Of a DNA stretch of 44,138 nucleotides, positions 30,110-38,710 are shown piece by piece. This DNA comes from Clostridia bacterium (lineage in GTDB: Bacteria > Bacillota > Clostridia > Oscillospirales > CAG-272). The stretch is taken from assembly GCA_017462545.1 (NCBI GenBank), contig JAFTQX010000030.1, forward strand, positions 1 to 44,138. Direction: 5' to 3'. The notes beneath the pieces are model-generated. The model searched no databases. It was not told the origin of the DNA and was given only the letters and a program-made list of their open reading frames with translations. Positions within the stretch are counted from its first letter, which is position 1, and each line of letters opens with the position of its first letter. A program made the translations under genes and the position numbers.

Positions 30110-32380
30110 ATGACAGAGGCTGATCGCATATTTGGGCGTTTTCCCCCTTTTATCCGCGAGTATATTTACAGCCACGGCTGGGATAGCTTGCGACAGGCGC
30201 AGCTTTTTTCTGCTCGCGTGATTTTGGAAAGTGAGGATAACCTTCTTTTGACAGGGGCAACTGCTTCCGGTAAAACAGAGGCCGCGTTCTTTCCCATTCT
30301 TGCCGATCTTTGTGAAAACCCTCCTGCAAGTGAAAGCGTGTCTGTTCTGTACATCGCCCCCCTGAAAAGTCTGATTAACGATCAGTTTTTCCGCATGGAG
30401 GAGCTTCTTGCTGAAAGCGGCATTCCCGTCACCCATTGGCATGGGGATGTTGGCATCTCACAAAAGGAGCGACTGCTGCGTAATCCGCACGGTATTTTGC
30501 AGATCACGCCCGAGTCGCTTGAGAGCATGCTCATGAAGCGGGGGAGCGATGTCATTCGTCTGTTTTGCAGCCTGCGGTATGTGATTGTTGATGAAATCCA
30601 TACATTAATCGGGGCAGACCGTGGCAACCAGATCCTTTGTCAGCTTTCGCGCCTTTCCCGTCTGATCGGGCATTCACCACGCCGCATCGGGCTTTCTGCT
30701 ACCATAGGTGATGCGTCTCTCGCGGCCGAATGGCTGGGAGCTGACAGCGGCAGAGCCACACAAATATCCAAGCCGGAAAACGAAAAGCTCCGTTGGCGAT
30801 TGGGCTTTGAGCATTTCTATATTCAGAATCCGGCAGAAAATCAGTCGCCTACGCCGTCTCTTGCTACCGCCGAGCCGACTGCTCGCGGCGGTCATGCGCA
30901 GCTTGACCCCGGTTACGAGTTCCTCTACGATGCTGTAAAGGATAAGCGTGCGCTTGTCTTTTCCAACTCGCGTGAGGAAACCGAATATGTGACAGCTACC
31001 TTGCGGCAGATTGCCAAAAAGCGCAAGGAAAAGGACGTATTTCTCATTCACCACGGCAACCTTTCTGCCGCCCTGCGTGAGGATGCAGAGCGAAAGATGA
31101 AGGAAGGGGATGAGAAGGCGGTAACCTGTGCGACCGTGACCATGGAGCTTGGCATTGATATCGGTCGGCTAGAGCGTGTTGCGCAGGTGGATGCACCAAC
31201 CTCGGTCTCCGGCTTTTTGCAGCGGCTTGGCCGTTCCGGTCGCCGTGGCGCACCGCCTGAAATGATTGAGGTGTTCCGCGAGGAAACGCCCTTGCCCAAT
31301 ACCCCCCTGCCACAGCTGATCCCGTGGGGGCTTTTGCGTGCCATTGCGATCGTTGAACTGTACACGGGTGAGCGGTTTGTTGAGCCACCCCGTGTGAAAA
31401 AGCAGCCCTTTAGCCTCGCGTTTCATCAAACGCTTAGTGTTCTTGCGTCCTCCGGTGAGTTGACTGCCAAGGCACTTGCGGATCGGATTTTGAATCTGCC
31501 GCCATTTATCCATATCGAAAAAGAGGATTATCGTACTCTTTTGCTCTCTATGCTGGAGAATGAGTGGATCGAAATGACAGAGGAAAAGGGGCTGATTATT
31601 GGTCTGCGCGGGGAGCGTGTCATCAACAGCTATAAGTTCTATGCGGTCTTTAAGGATAGCGAGGATTATACCGTTCGTTGCGAATCGGATGAGATCGGCA
31701 CCATTACCAATCCGCCGCCGGTTGGCGATCGCTTTGCGCTGGCAGGCAGGGTATGGGAGGTGACTGAGGCTGATCTTGCCCGCCGCTTGATCTATGTAAA
31801 ATCGGTGGATGGAAAGATGGAGATCTCTTGGCCCGGGGATAGTGGTGAGATTCACACCCGCTTGCTGGAGAAGATGCGCGAGATTCTTTTTGGCACCAAG
31901 ACCTATCCGTATCTGATGCCCAATGCCGCCATCCGTCTTGAAAATGCAAGACACCTGGCAAAGAATACCGGCATGGAGAGCAGTATGGTCGTCTCGCTTG
32001 GCGGCAGCAGCTTTTGTCTGTTCCCCTGGCTTGGCACGCGTGCATTCCGCACCCTGCGCCGCTTGCTGCTGCAAAACGCCAAACGCTTTGGCATCAGCGA
32101 TCTGGAATGCGAGGGCTGTTGCTATATGACCTTCAAGGCATGGCAGAGCGATGGCAACGCGCTCCTTTCTCGCTTGACCGAGCTTTTGCGTGTCGAGGGG
32201 ATCGATGCAGACAGCCTTGTTGGTGCCGGCGAGAACCCTGCGTATGATAAATTTGATGCATATATTCCGGCAGACCTGCTTCGCCGCGCCTATGTAGTCG
32301 ATCGGCTGAACCCGGAGGAGGTTGTTCGCCGCTTTCTTCACGGATTTGAAGACAAACGAGAGGAGGTAATGGATGGATAA
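30110..32380 (+). CDS. sngC: DEAD/DEAH-box helicase, Lhr-like, SngC-like (Shango defence)
   Basis: A 756-residue superfamily 2 helicase. Motifs: Q-like SLRQAQ, Walker A TGATASGKTE (48-57), PLKSLINDQ (Ia), ITPESLE, Walker B VDEIHT (160-165), GLSATIG (194-200), HHGNLSAALRE, ATVTMELGIDIG and QRLGRSGRRG (371-380, motif VI). The C-terminal half (about 450-756) has a winged-helix region and an Lhr-like domain with GDRFALAGRVWEV. It is intact. Order and composition of the three genes match Shango. Its stop overlaps the methyltransferase start by 8 bases, so expression is coupled to the housekeeping-like genes downstream. Confidence 0.9.
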   Translation: MTEADRIFGRFPPFIREYIYSHGWDSLRQAQLFSARVILESEDNLLLTGATASGKTEAAFFPILADLCENPPASESVSVLYIAPLKSLINDQFFRMEELLAESGIPVTHWHGDVGISQKERLLRNPHGILQITPESLESMLMKRGSDVIRLFCSLRYVIVDEIHTLIGADRGNQILCQLSRLSRLIGHSPRRIGLSATIGDASLAAEWLGADSGRATQISKPENEKLRWRLGFEHFYIQNPAENQSPTPSLATAEPTARGGHAQLDPGYEFLYDAVKDKRALVFSNSREETEYVTATLRQIAKKRKEKDVFLIHHGNLSAALREDAERKMKEGDEKAVTCATVTMELGIDIGRLERVAQVDAPTSVSGFLQRLGRSGRRGAPPEMIEVFREETPLPNTPLPQLIPWGLLRAIAIVELYTGERFVEPPRVKKQPFSLAFHQTLSVLASSGELTAKALADRILNLPPFIHIEKEDYRTLLLSMLENEWIEMTEEKGLIIGLRGERVINSYKFYAVFKDSEDYTVRCESDEIGTITNPPPVGDRFALAGRVWEVTEADLARRLIYVKSVDGKMEISWPGDSGEIHTRLLEKMREILFGTKTYPYLMPNAAIRLENARHLAKNTGMESSMVVSLGGSSFCLFPWLGTRAFRTLRRLLLQNAKRFGISDLECEGCCYMTFKAWQSDGNALLSRLTELLRVEGIDADSLVGAGENPAYDKFDAYIPADLLRRAYVVDRLNPEEVVRRFLHGFEDKREEVMDG

Positions 32381-33143
32381 ACTGTATGCTGCATTGGCGC
32401 CCTTCTATGACGCCCTGAATCGTGATGTTGATTATCACACGTGGGCTGATTTTGCCGAGAAATGCTTTTCGGCATATTTCCCGGGAAAGGTAGATGCGGT
32501 GCTTGACCTTGCCTGTGGTACCGGCAGCATGACGCTGGAGCTTGGTCGCCGCGGGTATGATATGATCGGTGTGGATGCATCGCCCGATATGCTTGCTATT
32601 GCCTGTGAGCGGGCAGAGGAGGCGGGGCTTGCCGATCGCATCCTGTACCTGTGCCAGGATATGTGCGAGTTTGAGTTGTACGGCACGGTAGAGGCCGTTG
32701 TGTGCTGTTTGGATGCGGTCAACCATATCACCGACCGCGCAGCGCTCTCACGCTGCTTTCATTGGGTGCACAACTATCTTGTGCCAGGAGGCCTTTTCTT
32801 GTTTGATGTGAACACGCCCTACAAATTTGAGCATATATACGGTGACCATGCGTATGTGCTGGAGGAGGATGGGGTGCTGTGTGCGTGGCAGAATGCTTAT
32901 CGCCCAAGCGCCCGTGTTTGCGATTTTTACATTAGCTTGTTTGCGGAGGAGGAGGATGGTCGCTATACGCGGCAGGATGCCCACCAACGGGAACGTATGT
33001 ATACGCTGACCTCGCTTCGCCGCCTGCTGACTGAAAACGGGCTGGAGCTTGTATCCGTATGCGGAAATTTTGATTTTGAAGAGCCGCGCAACGATTGTGA
33101 ACGCTATTATATCGTTGCACGCGCTATAAAGGAGACGACATGA
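32373..33143 (+). CDS. Class I SAM-dependent methyltransferase
   Basis: A 256-residue Rossmann-fold methyltransferase with motif I VLDLACGTGS (43-52), the acidic loop IGVDASPDML and motif II-like YGTVEAVVCCLDAVNHI. The N-terminal YDALNRDVDYHTWADFAEK is seen in small-molecule methyltransferases frequent in Clostridia. It has none of the target-recognition motifs of DNA methylases (no DPPY or NPPF), so it is not an obvious modification enzyme. GAGGAGG lies inside the end of sngC, and its stop overlaps the hslO start, so it is the link between the defence genes and hslO. Substrate unknown. Confidence 0.85.
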   Translation: MDKLYAALAPFYDALNRDVDYHTWADFAEKCFSAYFPGKVDAVLDLACGTGSMTLELGRRGYDMIGVDASPDMLAIACERAEEAGLADRILYLCQDMCEFELYGTVEAVVCCLDAVNHITDRAALSRCFHWVHNYLVPGGLFLFDVNTPYKFEHIYGDHAYVLEEDGVLCAWQNAYRPSARVCDFYISLFAEEEDGRYTRQDAHQRERMYTLTSLRRLLTENGLELVSVCGNFDFEEPRNDCERYYIVARAIKETT

Positions 33144-34033
33144 AAGAACAAAAAGAACAATCGCTGATGCTGCGCGGCATGACGCGTGATGGCAGCGCGC
33201 GTGTAACGGTGCTCAATTCCCGTGCCATTGTCAATCAGGCGATCGCTTATCACAAAACCGCCCCCACCGCCACGGCTGCGCTTGGCAGATTGCTGACCGC
33301 TACCTCGATGATCGGCGTGATGCTGCCGGAGAAAAACGATACTGTCACCATCACCATCACCGGCAATGGTGAAGCAGGACGCTTGCTTTGCGTGAGCGAT
33401 TATTACGGCAATGTGCGCGGGTATATCCAAAATCCGCTGGTTGACCCGCCGCGTAAATCCAACGGCAAGCTGGATGTTGGCGCGGCAATCGGTCAGGGAA
33501 GCATTTCTCTTGTTCGCCAGATCGAGGGGGCAGATATGCCGCAAAGCGGCACCGTGCCGCTTGTCAGCGGCGAGATCGCAGAGGATATTGCTTCCTACTT
33601 TGCCAACAGCGAGCAGCTGCCTACCGTATGTGCCCTTGGTGTGTTGGTAGATGTGGATTATACTTGTCTTGCCGCAGGCGGCGTGCTTATTCAGCTGCTG
33701 CCCTTTGCAGCAGAGGAGACGATTACGCTGCTTGAGCGCAACGTCAAGGAGCTTGCCAATCTTTCGGATTGTTTCCGCCGTGGCATGAGCAATATGGAGA
33801 TCGCTGAGCTTGCCTTGCGTGATATCCCGTTTGATCCGTTTGACGAGCTGGAGGTGGAATACCGCTGCACCTGTGGGCGCAAGCGTATGCATGAAACGCT
33901 GCGCAGCCTTGGCGAAAAACAGCTCCGTGAGCTGCTTGACGAGCAGGAGGCAGAAGGGAAGCCGCGCGAGCTGGAAATTTGCTGCCGTTTCTGTGATAGC
34001 CGCTACACCTTTCACGAAAAGGATCTTTTATGA
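33140..34033 (+). CDS. hslO: Redox-regulated chaperone Hsp33
   Basis: A 297-residue cytoplasmic holdase activated by oxidation. The C-terminal zinc switch is complete: Cys243-x-Cys245 (RCTCGRK) and Cys282-x-x-Cys285 (CCRFCDS), 36 residues apart. N-terminal family segments are MLRGMTRDGSARVTVL and LGRLLTATSMIGVML; AIGQGSISLVRQIEG follows in the core. It overlaps the methyltransferase stop by 4 bases with AAAGGAG ahead, and itself overlaps the VanZ gene. Its presence behind a defence operon may be accidental, but an oxidative stress link is possible. Confidence 0.95.
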   Translation: MKEQKEQSLMLRGMTRDGSARVTVLNSRAIVNQAIAYHKTAPTATAALGRLLTATSMIGVMLPEKNDTVTITITGNGEAGRLLCVSDYYGNVRGYIQNPLVDPPRKSNGKLDVGAAIGQGSISLVRQIEGADMPQSGTVPLVSGEIAEDIASYFANSEQLPTVCALGVLVDVDYTCLAAGGVLIQLLPFAAEETITLLERNVKELANLSDCFRRGMSNMEIAELALRDIPFDPFDELEVEYRCTCGRKRMHETLRSLGEKQLRELLDEQEAEGKPRELEICCRFCDSRYTFHEKDLL

Positions 34034-34506
34034 TGAACAAGCGTGTGACCGGGCGTGTCCTCCTATGGCGCTGTGTCATGGTCGTCTTGCTGATGTTCAC
34101 CATCGGCTTCATCTGGTCTAACTCTCTGCGCAATGCGACAGCCTCCACCGAACAAAGTGGATTTTTCAAGGATCTTTTTCGGCAGATGTTCGACATCACC
34201 CAAGAACCATTCCGCTTCCTTTATAACAATCTGCGAAAGGTTGCCCATTTTTCGGAGTTTGCTTTGCTGGGGGCAGAGGCGGTAGCCCTGCTGTGGGACA
34301 CCAAAAAGGGAAGAGGCCTTCGCCTTTTGTGCGGTGCGGGTGCTTGCCTGGCGGTTGCCGTTGTCGATGAAACGATTCAGTATTTCGTTCCGGGACGCTA
34401 TGCATCCTTCATTGATGTTTGCATTGATGGTGCCGGCGTGCTGTGCGGCATGCTGTTTTGCTGCGGTGCTTTCGCTCTTCTTTTTGATCTATTTAAGAAA
34501 AAGTAA
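34030..34506 (+). CDS. VanZ-family membrane protein
   Basis: A 158-residue membrane protein with four predicted helices (about 10-30, 68-86, 95-113, 128-152). The conserved VanZ-like segments are NLRKVAHFSEFALLG and DETIQYFVPGRYASFIDV. VanZ itself adds low-level teicoplanin resistance; most homologues are of unknown function in the cell envelope. It overlaps hslO in an ATGA junction and is the last gene of the six-gene run that began at 27129. No convincing terminator follows before the next promoter at 34530. Confidence 0.88.
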   Translation: MMNKRVTGRVLLWRCVMVVLLMFTIGFIWSNSLRNATASTEQSGFFKDLFRQMFDITQEPFRFLYNNLRKVAHFSEFALLGAEAVALLWDTKKGRGLRLLCGAGACLAVAVVDETIQYFVPGRYASFIDVCIDGAGVLCGMLFCCGAFALLFDLFKKK

Positions 34507-34529
34507 CAGTTTCTTCCCGCATGGGGGAA

Positions 34530-34559
34530 TTGACAGAATGCCGTCTTGTATGGTAAAAT
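34530..34559 (+). promoter_or_regulatory. Promoter of the leucine-rich-repeat lipoprotein gene
   Basis: TTGACA (34530-34535) and TAAAAT (34554-34559) with an 18-base spacer, 54 bases ahead of the start codon. Confidence 0.65.
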
Positions 34560-34612
34560 AAATAGGATTATGCATATTCACGTTCTGCGGAACGTCGGTT
34601 CGGAGAGATTTC

Positions 34613-37120
34613 ATGAAAAAAATTACAAAAATCCTACTGCTATGTTTGGCGCTGATGGCCCTTTGTTTCACGGCTGCGGCTTGCTCGAAGCCGCGCCTGA
34701 ATTATGAGGCAACGCCGGAGGAGCCATCGGTCGTATTAACCAAGGTCACCGTTGGTGACATTACCTATCAGGATAAGGATGACCATCTTTTTGTGTATAC
34801 ATATGATGGCAGCGCAAGCGAGGTTGTCATTCCTGCGTCGGTGGAAATCGAGCGGGAGGGCAAGACCGTTTCGTTGCCTGTAACGGGTGTTGCTGCCTAT
34901 GCGTTTTACAATTGCAAAACGGTTGCTGCCGTTACTATTCCAACAAGCGTCAAAACCATTGAAAATGATGCTTTCTCCGGTTGTATCTCCCTGCGCACGA
35001 TCCATGGGCTGGCGCATGTTTCTTCACTTGGCGATCGTGCCTTTGCTGATTGTACGGCATTAGAGGAAATCATCGTTCCCGCATCGGTTGGCGAGCTTGC
35101 CCGTAGCCTGTTTTACGGCTGCACCGGATTGAAGAGCGTGACCATAGAGAGCGGGATCACCGCCATCGGGCGCGATGCTTTTGAAAAATGCACATCGCTT
35201 AAGACGGTCATCATTCCGGAAAGCGTAAAGAGCATTAGCAAATTTGCTTTTCACAATTGCAGCTCTTTGATCTCTGTTGATCTTCCGTCCGGTTTGACCA
35301 CGCTGGAAAGCAGCCTCTTCCAAGGCTGTTCCTCGCTTTCCTCCTTGCGTATCCCATCTTCTGTAACCGCCATTCGCGACCGTGTGTTTGAGGGGTGCAT
35401 TGGTTTGGCAGATATTACGTTTTCCGATGCTACCGTAGAAATTGACGGTACCGCACTTGCCTCTACCCTTTGGTACTATATGCAGCCGGAAGGGGCTGTG
35501 TATGCCGGTCGTGTTCTTTACCGCTACAAGGGAACGCCTGCCGAGACCATTGAGGTTACGGTAAGGGAAGGGACGATCTCCATTTCGGATAACGCCTTTA
35601 CAGAGCTTGACAGCATTCGTCGTGTGCATCTGCCGGATGGTCTGCGCACGATCGGCAAGGATGCCTTCCGCTCCTGCGCTGCCCTGTTGACGGTAACCTT
35701 GCCGTCCTCGGTGGAGGAGATCGGCGTTTCTGCCTTCCGCTCCTGTAAGTCGCTTGTAGAGGTTGTGCTGCCTTCCTCGCTTCGCACCATTCCCAATTAC
35801 GCATTTGCCGAGTGCCCGTCACTTTCGCAAATTACCATTCCAAACGGTACGGTCGTTGTTGATAGCTATGCGTTCTATCAATGTGTCTCGCTGCGTAGTG
35901 TCTTTTTCCCCGCCAGCGTGACGACGGTAAATGCCTATGCTTTTGCCGGCTGTCGCACGCTTTCCGAGGCATTTTTACCCAAGGAGCTGACCACCATCGC
36001 AGACCGTGTCTTTTACAATTGCCCGCGTCTGATTATCTATGCCGAGGCAGAGGAGGCAAGCAGCGGTTGGGCAACGCGTTGGAATGATGTCGTGGATGAA
36101 GCGATTTACTACGGTTATTCTCGTGAAGACCTGCTCACATACGGTTCCTTCCGTTATGTGATTTATCACTTGGATGATAAGACATCCTATGCCATGATTA
36201 CGCGCTATTTCGGCAACGAAACAGAGGTAACGATCCCTTCCAAAATTGGAGATTATGACGTTGGTATTTTAGGCGCGCGCGCCTTCTCGCATAATACCGG
36301 TATTCTCTCGGTCAGCCTGCCCTCCAGCGTGCGTATGCTGTTTGGCTATGTTTTTGAGGATTGCACCTCGCTCAAGCAGGTAGATCTGGAATATGGTGTT
36401 GTTTACATCGGTGAGTATGCCTTCCGCAATTGTGAGGTGCTTACCAAGGTCGAGCTGCCCTCCAGCGTTACCTACCTCTATGAGGGTGCTTTTTCCGGCT
36501 GCAGGGGCTTGACAAGCGTCTCTGTTCCTCGCGGTGTGACCGAGCTGCCGGCCGGCCTGTTTTCCGGATGTGTCGCGCTTGAAAATGTTACGCTCGGTGC
36601 AGGACTTGAAACAATTGGGGAAGGGGCGTTTGCCGCCTGCATGAAGCTCAAAAGTATTGAGTTGCCAAGCTCGGTCATGTCGATTGGGAATAATGCGTTT
36701 TACAGCTGCGCACTTTTGCAGGAGATCACCATTCCCAAATATGTGACATCCATTGGTGAATATGCCTTTTTTGGCTGTATCGGCTTAAAGAACGTCCGTT
36801 TTCCGACTGTCAATTCGCTTACCGAGATTGGTCAATATGCCTTTGCGGGCTGTCTGTCCTTGAAGGAGATCAGCCTTCCGAGTAAGCTGACAACGCTCAA
36901 GGAAGGGGCATTTGAAAACTGTATCGCGCTGGAAACTGTCAGTCTGCCTCGTTCGTTGACCTCTATCGAAACACATGTTTTTTCAAACTGCAGCAAGCTG
37001 GCCACCGTTTCTTATCGTGGTACAGCCGCTGAATACGCCAAAATTTCCATCGTCTCCTCCGGCAATAGTGTATTGGAGACAATCGCCATTATTTTCCGTG
37101 GAGAGGAAAGCGCCTCTTGA
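34613..37120 (+). CDS. BspA-type leucine-rich-repeat (LRR_5) surface lipoprotein
   Basis: An 835-residue exported protein. The N-terminus MKKITKILLLCLALMALCF then TAAACSK is a lipoprotein signal with the acylated Cys at residue 24. From about residue 90 come roughly 26 repeats of about 23 residues with the pattern AF-x-x-C-x-x-L-x-x-[IV]-x-[IL]P-x-[SG][VL]-x-x-I, the LRR_5/BspA type. Two interruptions are visible, one near residues 280-310 (TLWYYMQPEGAVYAGRVLYR) and a longer one near 480-545 (WATRWNDVVDEAIYYGYSRE onward), after which repeats resume. Such proteins mediate adhesion to host proteins or other bacteria. GGAGAG supports the start. It has its own promoter and terminator. Confidence 0.9.
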   Translation: MKKITKILLLCLALMALCFTAAACSKPRLNYEATPEEPSVVLTKVTVGDITYQDKDDHLFVYTYDGSASEVVIPASVEIEREGKTVSLPVTGVAAYAFYNCKTVAAVTIPTSVKTIENDAFSGCISLRTIHGLAHVSSLGDRAFADCTALEEIIVPASVGELARSLFYGCTGLKSVTIESGITAIGRDAFEKCTSLKTVIIPESVKSISKFAFHNCSSLISVDLPSGLTTLESSLFQGCSSLSSLRIPSSVTAIRDRVFEGCIGLADITFSDATVEIDGTALASTLWYYMQPEGAVYAGRVLYRYKGTPAETIEVTVREGTISISDNAFTELDSIRRVHLPDGLRTIGKDAFRSCAALLTVTLPSSVEEIGVSAFRSCKSLVEVVLPSSLRTIPNYAFAECPSLSQITIPNGTVVVDSYAFYQCVSLRSVFFPASVTTVNAYAFAGCRTLSEAFLPKELTTIADRVFYNCPRLIIYAEAEEASSGWATRWNDVVDEAIYYGYSREDLLTYGSFRYVIYHLDDKTSYAMITRYFGNETEVTIPSKIGDYDVGILGARAFSHNTGILSVSLPSSVRMLFGYVFEDCTSLKQVDLEYGVVYIGEYAFRNCEVLTKVELPSSVTYLYEGAFSGCRGLTSVSVPRGVTELPAGLFSGCVALENVTLGAGLETIGEGAFAACMKLKSIELPSSVMSIGNNAFYSCALLQEITIPKYVTSIGEYAFFGCIGLKNVRFPTVNSLTEIGQYAFAGCLSLKEISLPSKLTTLKEGAFENCIALETVSLPRSLTSIETHVFSNCSKLATVSYRGTAAEYAKISIVSSGNSVLETIAIIFRGEESAS

Positions 37121-37134
37121 TTGAAAAAACATCT

Positions 37135-37176
37135 ACCGGCGTACCCGCTTTTTGGGGGGGGCGCCGGTGTTTTTTA
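37135..37176 (+). terminator. Terminator of the LRR lipoprotein gene
   Basis: ACCGGCG (37135-37141) pairs with CGCCGGT (37162-37168), with further A/T pairing outside, then a run of T. The loop holds a G8 tract at 37154-37161. Confidence 0.75.
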
Positions 37177-37189
37177 TAGTAGTCGCGGC

Positions 37190-37218
37190 TTGACAAATAC
37201 AGGCGTTCATGGTATAAT
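37190..37218 (+). promoter_or_regulatory. Promoter of the dual-HTH regulator gene
   Basis: TTGACA (37190-37195) and TATAAT (37213-37218), both consensus, spaced by 17 bases. A leader of about 125 bases separates it from the start codon. Confidence 0.88.
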
Positions 37219-37231
37219 GAAAACAAAATTG

Positions 37232-37338
37232 CGTTTGAACGAACTGATTTTTTGCAATAAATTCGTTCAAACGAAATATAAAATTCAAAAATTTCGATAC
37301 AACGAAATAACGAGAGAATTTTGTTTCGCTTGAACGAA
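37232..37338. promoter_or_regulatory. Repeat-rich leader with three TTGAACGAA boxes
   Basis: Downstream of the -10, the leader holds CGTTTGAACGAA (37232-37243) and its exact inverse TTCGTTCAAACG (37262-37273), forming a 12-bp dyad with an 18-base gap. A third TTGAACGAA lies at 37330-37338 within the palindrome TTCG-CTTGAA-CGAA (37325-37338). A further small dyad ATTTCG/CGAAAT spans 37281-37298, and AACGAAATA occurs twice (37270, 37291). These may be binding sites for the regulator encoded next or an RNA structure. Position after the transcription start fits roadblock-type autoregulation. Confidence 0.65.
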
Positions 37339-37351
37339 AAAGGGGGCGGAC

Positions 37352-38572
37352 ATGAATCTGATTACCGTCAAGCAGGCAGCAGAGAAGTGGGGGGTAACCC
37401 CGCGCCGTGTGCAGGGATTGTGTAAAGAGGGGAAGATCAAAGGGGCAACCAGATGGGAGCGTACATGGATGATTCCTGCCCACGCGGTGCTGCCCAGCGC
37501 CGCCAAAGGGGAAGTGCCGCATATGCCCATGCCGCGCAAATCGCCCTTTTTGGATATGACCAATATCTATCACCACGCGGGTGAGGCGGATGCGTGCGGC
37601 AGCATGCTGGAAAACAACCCGGAGGCCTATGCGCTTTACTGCGCGCAGATAGCCTATCGTCGCGGTGAGATCGATAAGGTCTATGACCGTGCACGCTACT
37701 TCCTTTCCTCCCATTCCGGCTTTTATGCCATTCTTGGTGGCGGCATGCTGTTAGCTCTGTGCGCTATTTGGCGGGGGGATATCTATTTATGGCAGGAGGC
37801 CAAACGCCATATCTGTGAGGCTCCCCACGATGGTGAGAAGGAAAAAGAGATCATCTCGCTGGCGCTTGCGATTGTCGATAGCTCTGTTTACGATAATAAA
37901 GATTTCCCGGACTGGTTTGTTTCCGGCAATTTTGAGGCACTGCCGGCTGATTCACATCCCGCTACAAAGGTGTTTTACATCAAATATTTGTATATGGCAG
38001 CATTTGCGCTTGCCTCGCGGCAGATCGAGGTGGAGGGCGTGCAGGGACTGGCTCTCATGCGTATGATACCCAATACAATTGAGCCGTTAATTACGCAGGC
38101 GGTGGTGGATAAAACCGTCCTGCCGGAGATCTATCTGCGCATGTCCTGTGCCGTGGCTTATCACAACGCGGGCGACCATGCGCGTGCTGTTGCGCATATG
38201 GATAAAGCCATTGCGCTCGCGCTGCCGGATGGGCTTTACGGCGTGTTGACCGAGTATGTGCGGCATTTTGACGGTCTGCTGGAGGAGCGGATCGCGCTGC
38301 AGGATGAGGGGGCCGTTCTCGCTATTAAGGAGCTGTATCGTACCTATAGTGTCGGTTGGGCCAAGCTGAGCGGCGCGGTGCGAAACCGCAATATTGCCAC
38401 CAACCTGACACCCCGCGAGCGAGAGATTGCCAAGCTTTGCGCCTTTGGTTTTTCAACAAAGGAGATTGCTGCGACGCTCTACCTATCCGAGTCTACGATC
38501 AAACAGACCATTTTGCGTGTTGTCCAAAAAACGGGCGTAAAGGGCAAAAGCGAATTCTCCTATATTCTGTAA
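37352..38572 (+). CDS. Transcriptional regulator with excisionase-type N-terminal HTH and LuxR C-terminal HTH
   Basis: A 406-residue cytoplasmic protein with two DNA-binding modules. Residues 1-50 (ITVKQAAEKWGVTPRRVQGL then GKIKGATRWERTWMIP) form a MerR/excisionase-like HTH_17. The middle 290 residues are helical and tetratricopeptide-like (Ala-rich helices such as AVAYHNAGDHARAVAHMDKA). Residues 352-406 are a LuxR/GerE HTH (LTPREREIAKLCAFGFSTKE then IAATLYLSESTIKQTILRV). The ligand is unknown. AGGGGGCG marks the start at 37352, and a strong promoter with a repeat-rich leader precedes it. It lies between two surface protein genes and may control the large one at 39093. Confidence 0.82.
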   Translation: MNLITVKQAAEKWGVTPRRVQGLCKEGKIKGATRWERTWMIPAHAVLPSAAKGEVPHMPMPRKSPFLDMTNIYHHAGEADACGSMLENNPEAYALYCAQIAYRRGEIDKVYDRARYFLSSHSGFYAILGGGMLLALCAIWRGDIYLWQEAKRHICEAPHDGEKEKEIISLALAIVDSSVYDNKDFPDWFVSGNFEALPADSHPATKVFYIKYLYMAAFALASRQIEVEGVQGLALMRMIPNTIEPLITQAVVDKTVLPEIYLRMSCAVAYHNAGDHARAVAHMDKAIALALPDGLYGVLTEYVRHFDGLLEERIALQDEGAVLAIKELYRTYSVGWAKLSGAVRNRNIATNLTPREREIAKLCAFGFSTKEIAATLYLSESTIKQTILRVVQKTGVKGKSEFSYIL

Positions 38573-38627
38573 AATCGACAATTTATTCTGTCTAAAAAAT
38601 CTCATTTTTGGTGGATGTTTTTTTAGG

Positions 38628-38669
38628 AAAAAACCGGTATACTGATATACGTCAGGAGGCCGGTTTTTT
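38628..38669 (+). terminator. Terminator of the dual-HTH regulator gene
   Basis: AAAAAACCGG (38628-38637) pairs with CCGGTTTTTT (38660-38669), followed by ATTTTT. A small inner dyad GTATA/TATAC lies in the loop. Confidence 0.85.
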
Positions 38670-38710
38670 ATTTTTGCCGGCATGACTTCTTATATGAAAG
38701 GAGAAGGGCC

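Noticed and set aside
37121-37333. Small ORF of 70 codons after the LRR gene
   Set aside because: It starts at a TTG inside the terminator and runs through the next promoter and leader; not a gene.
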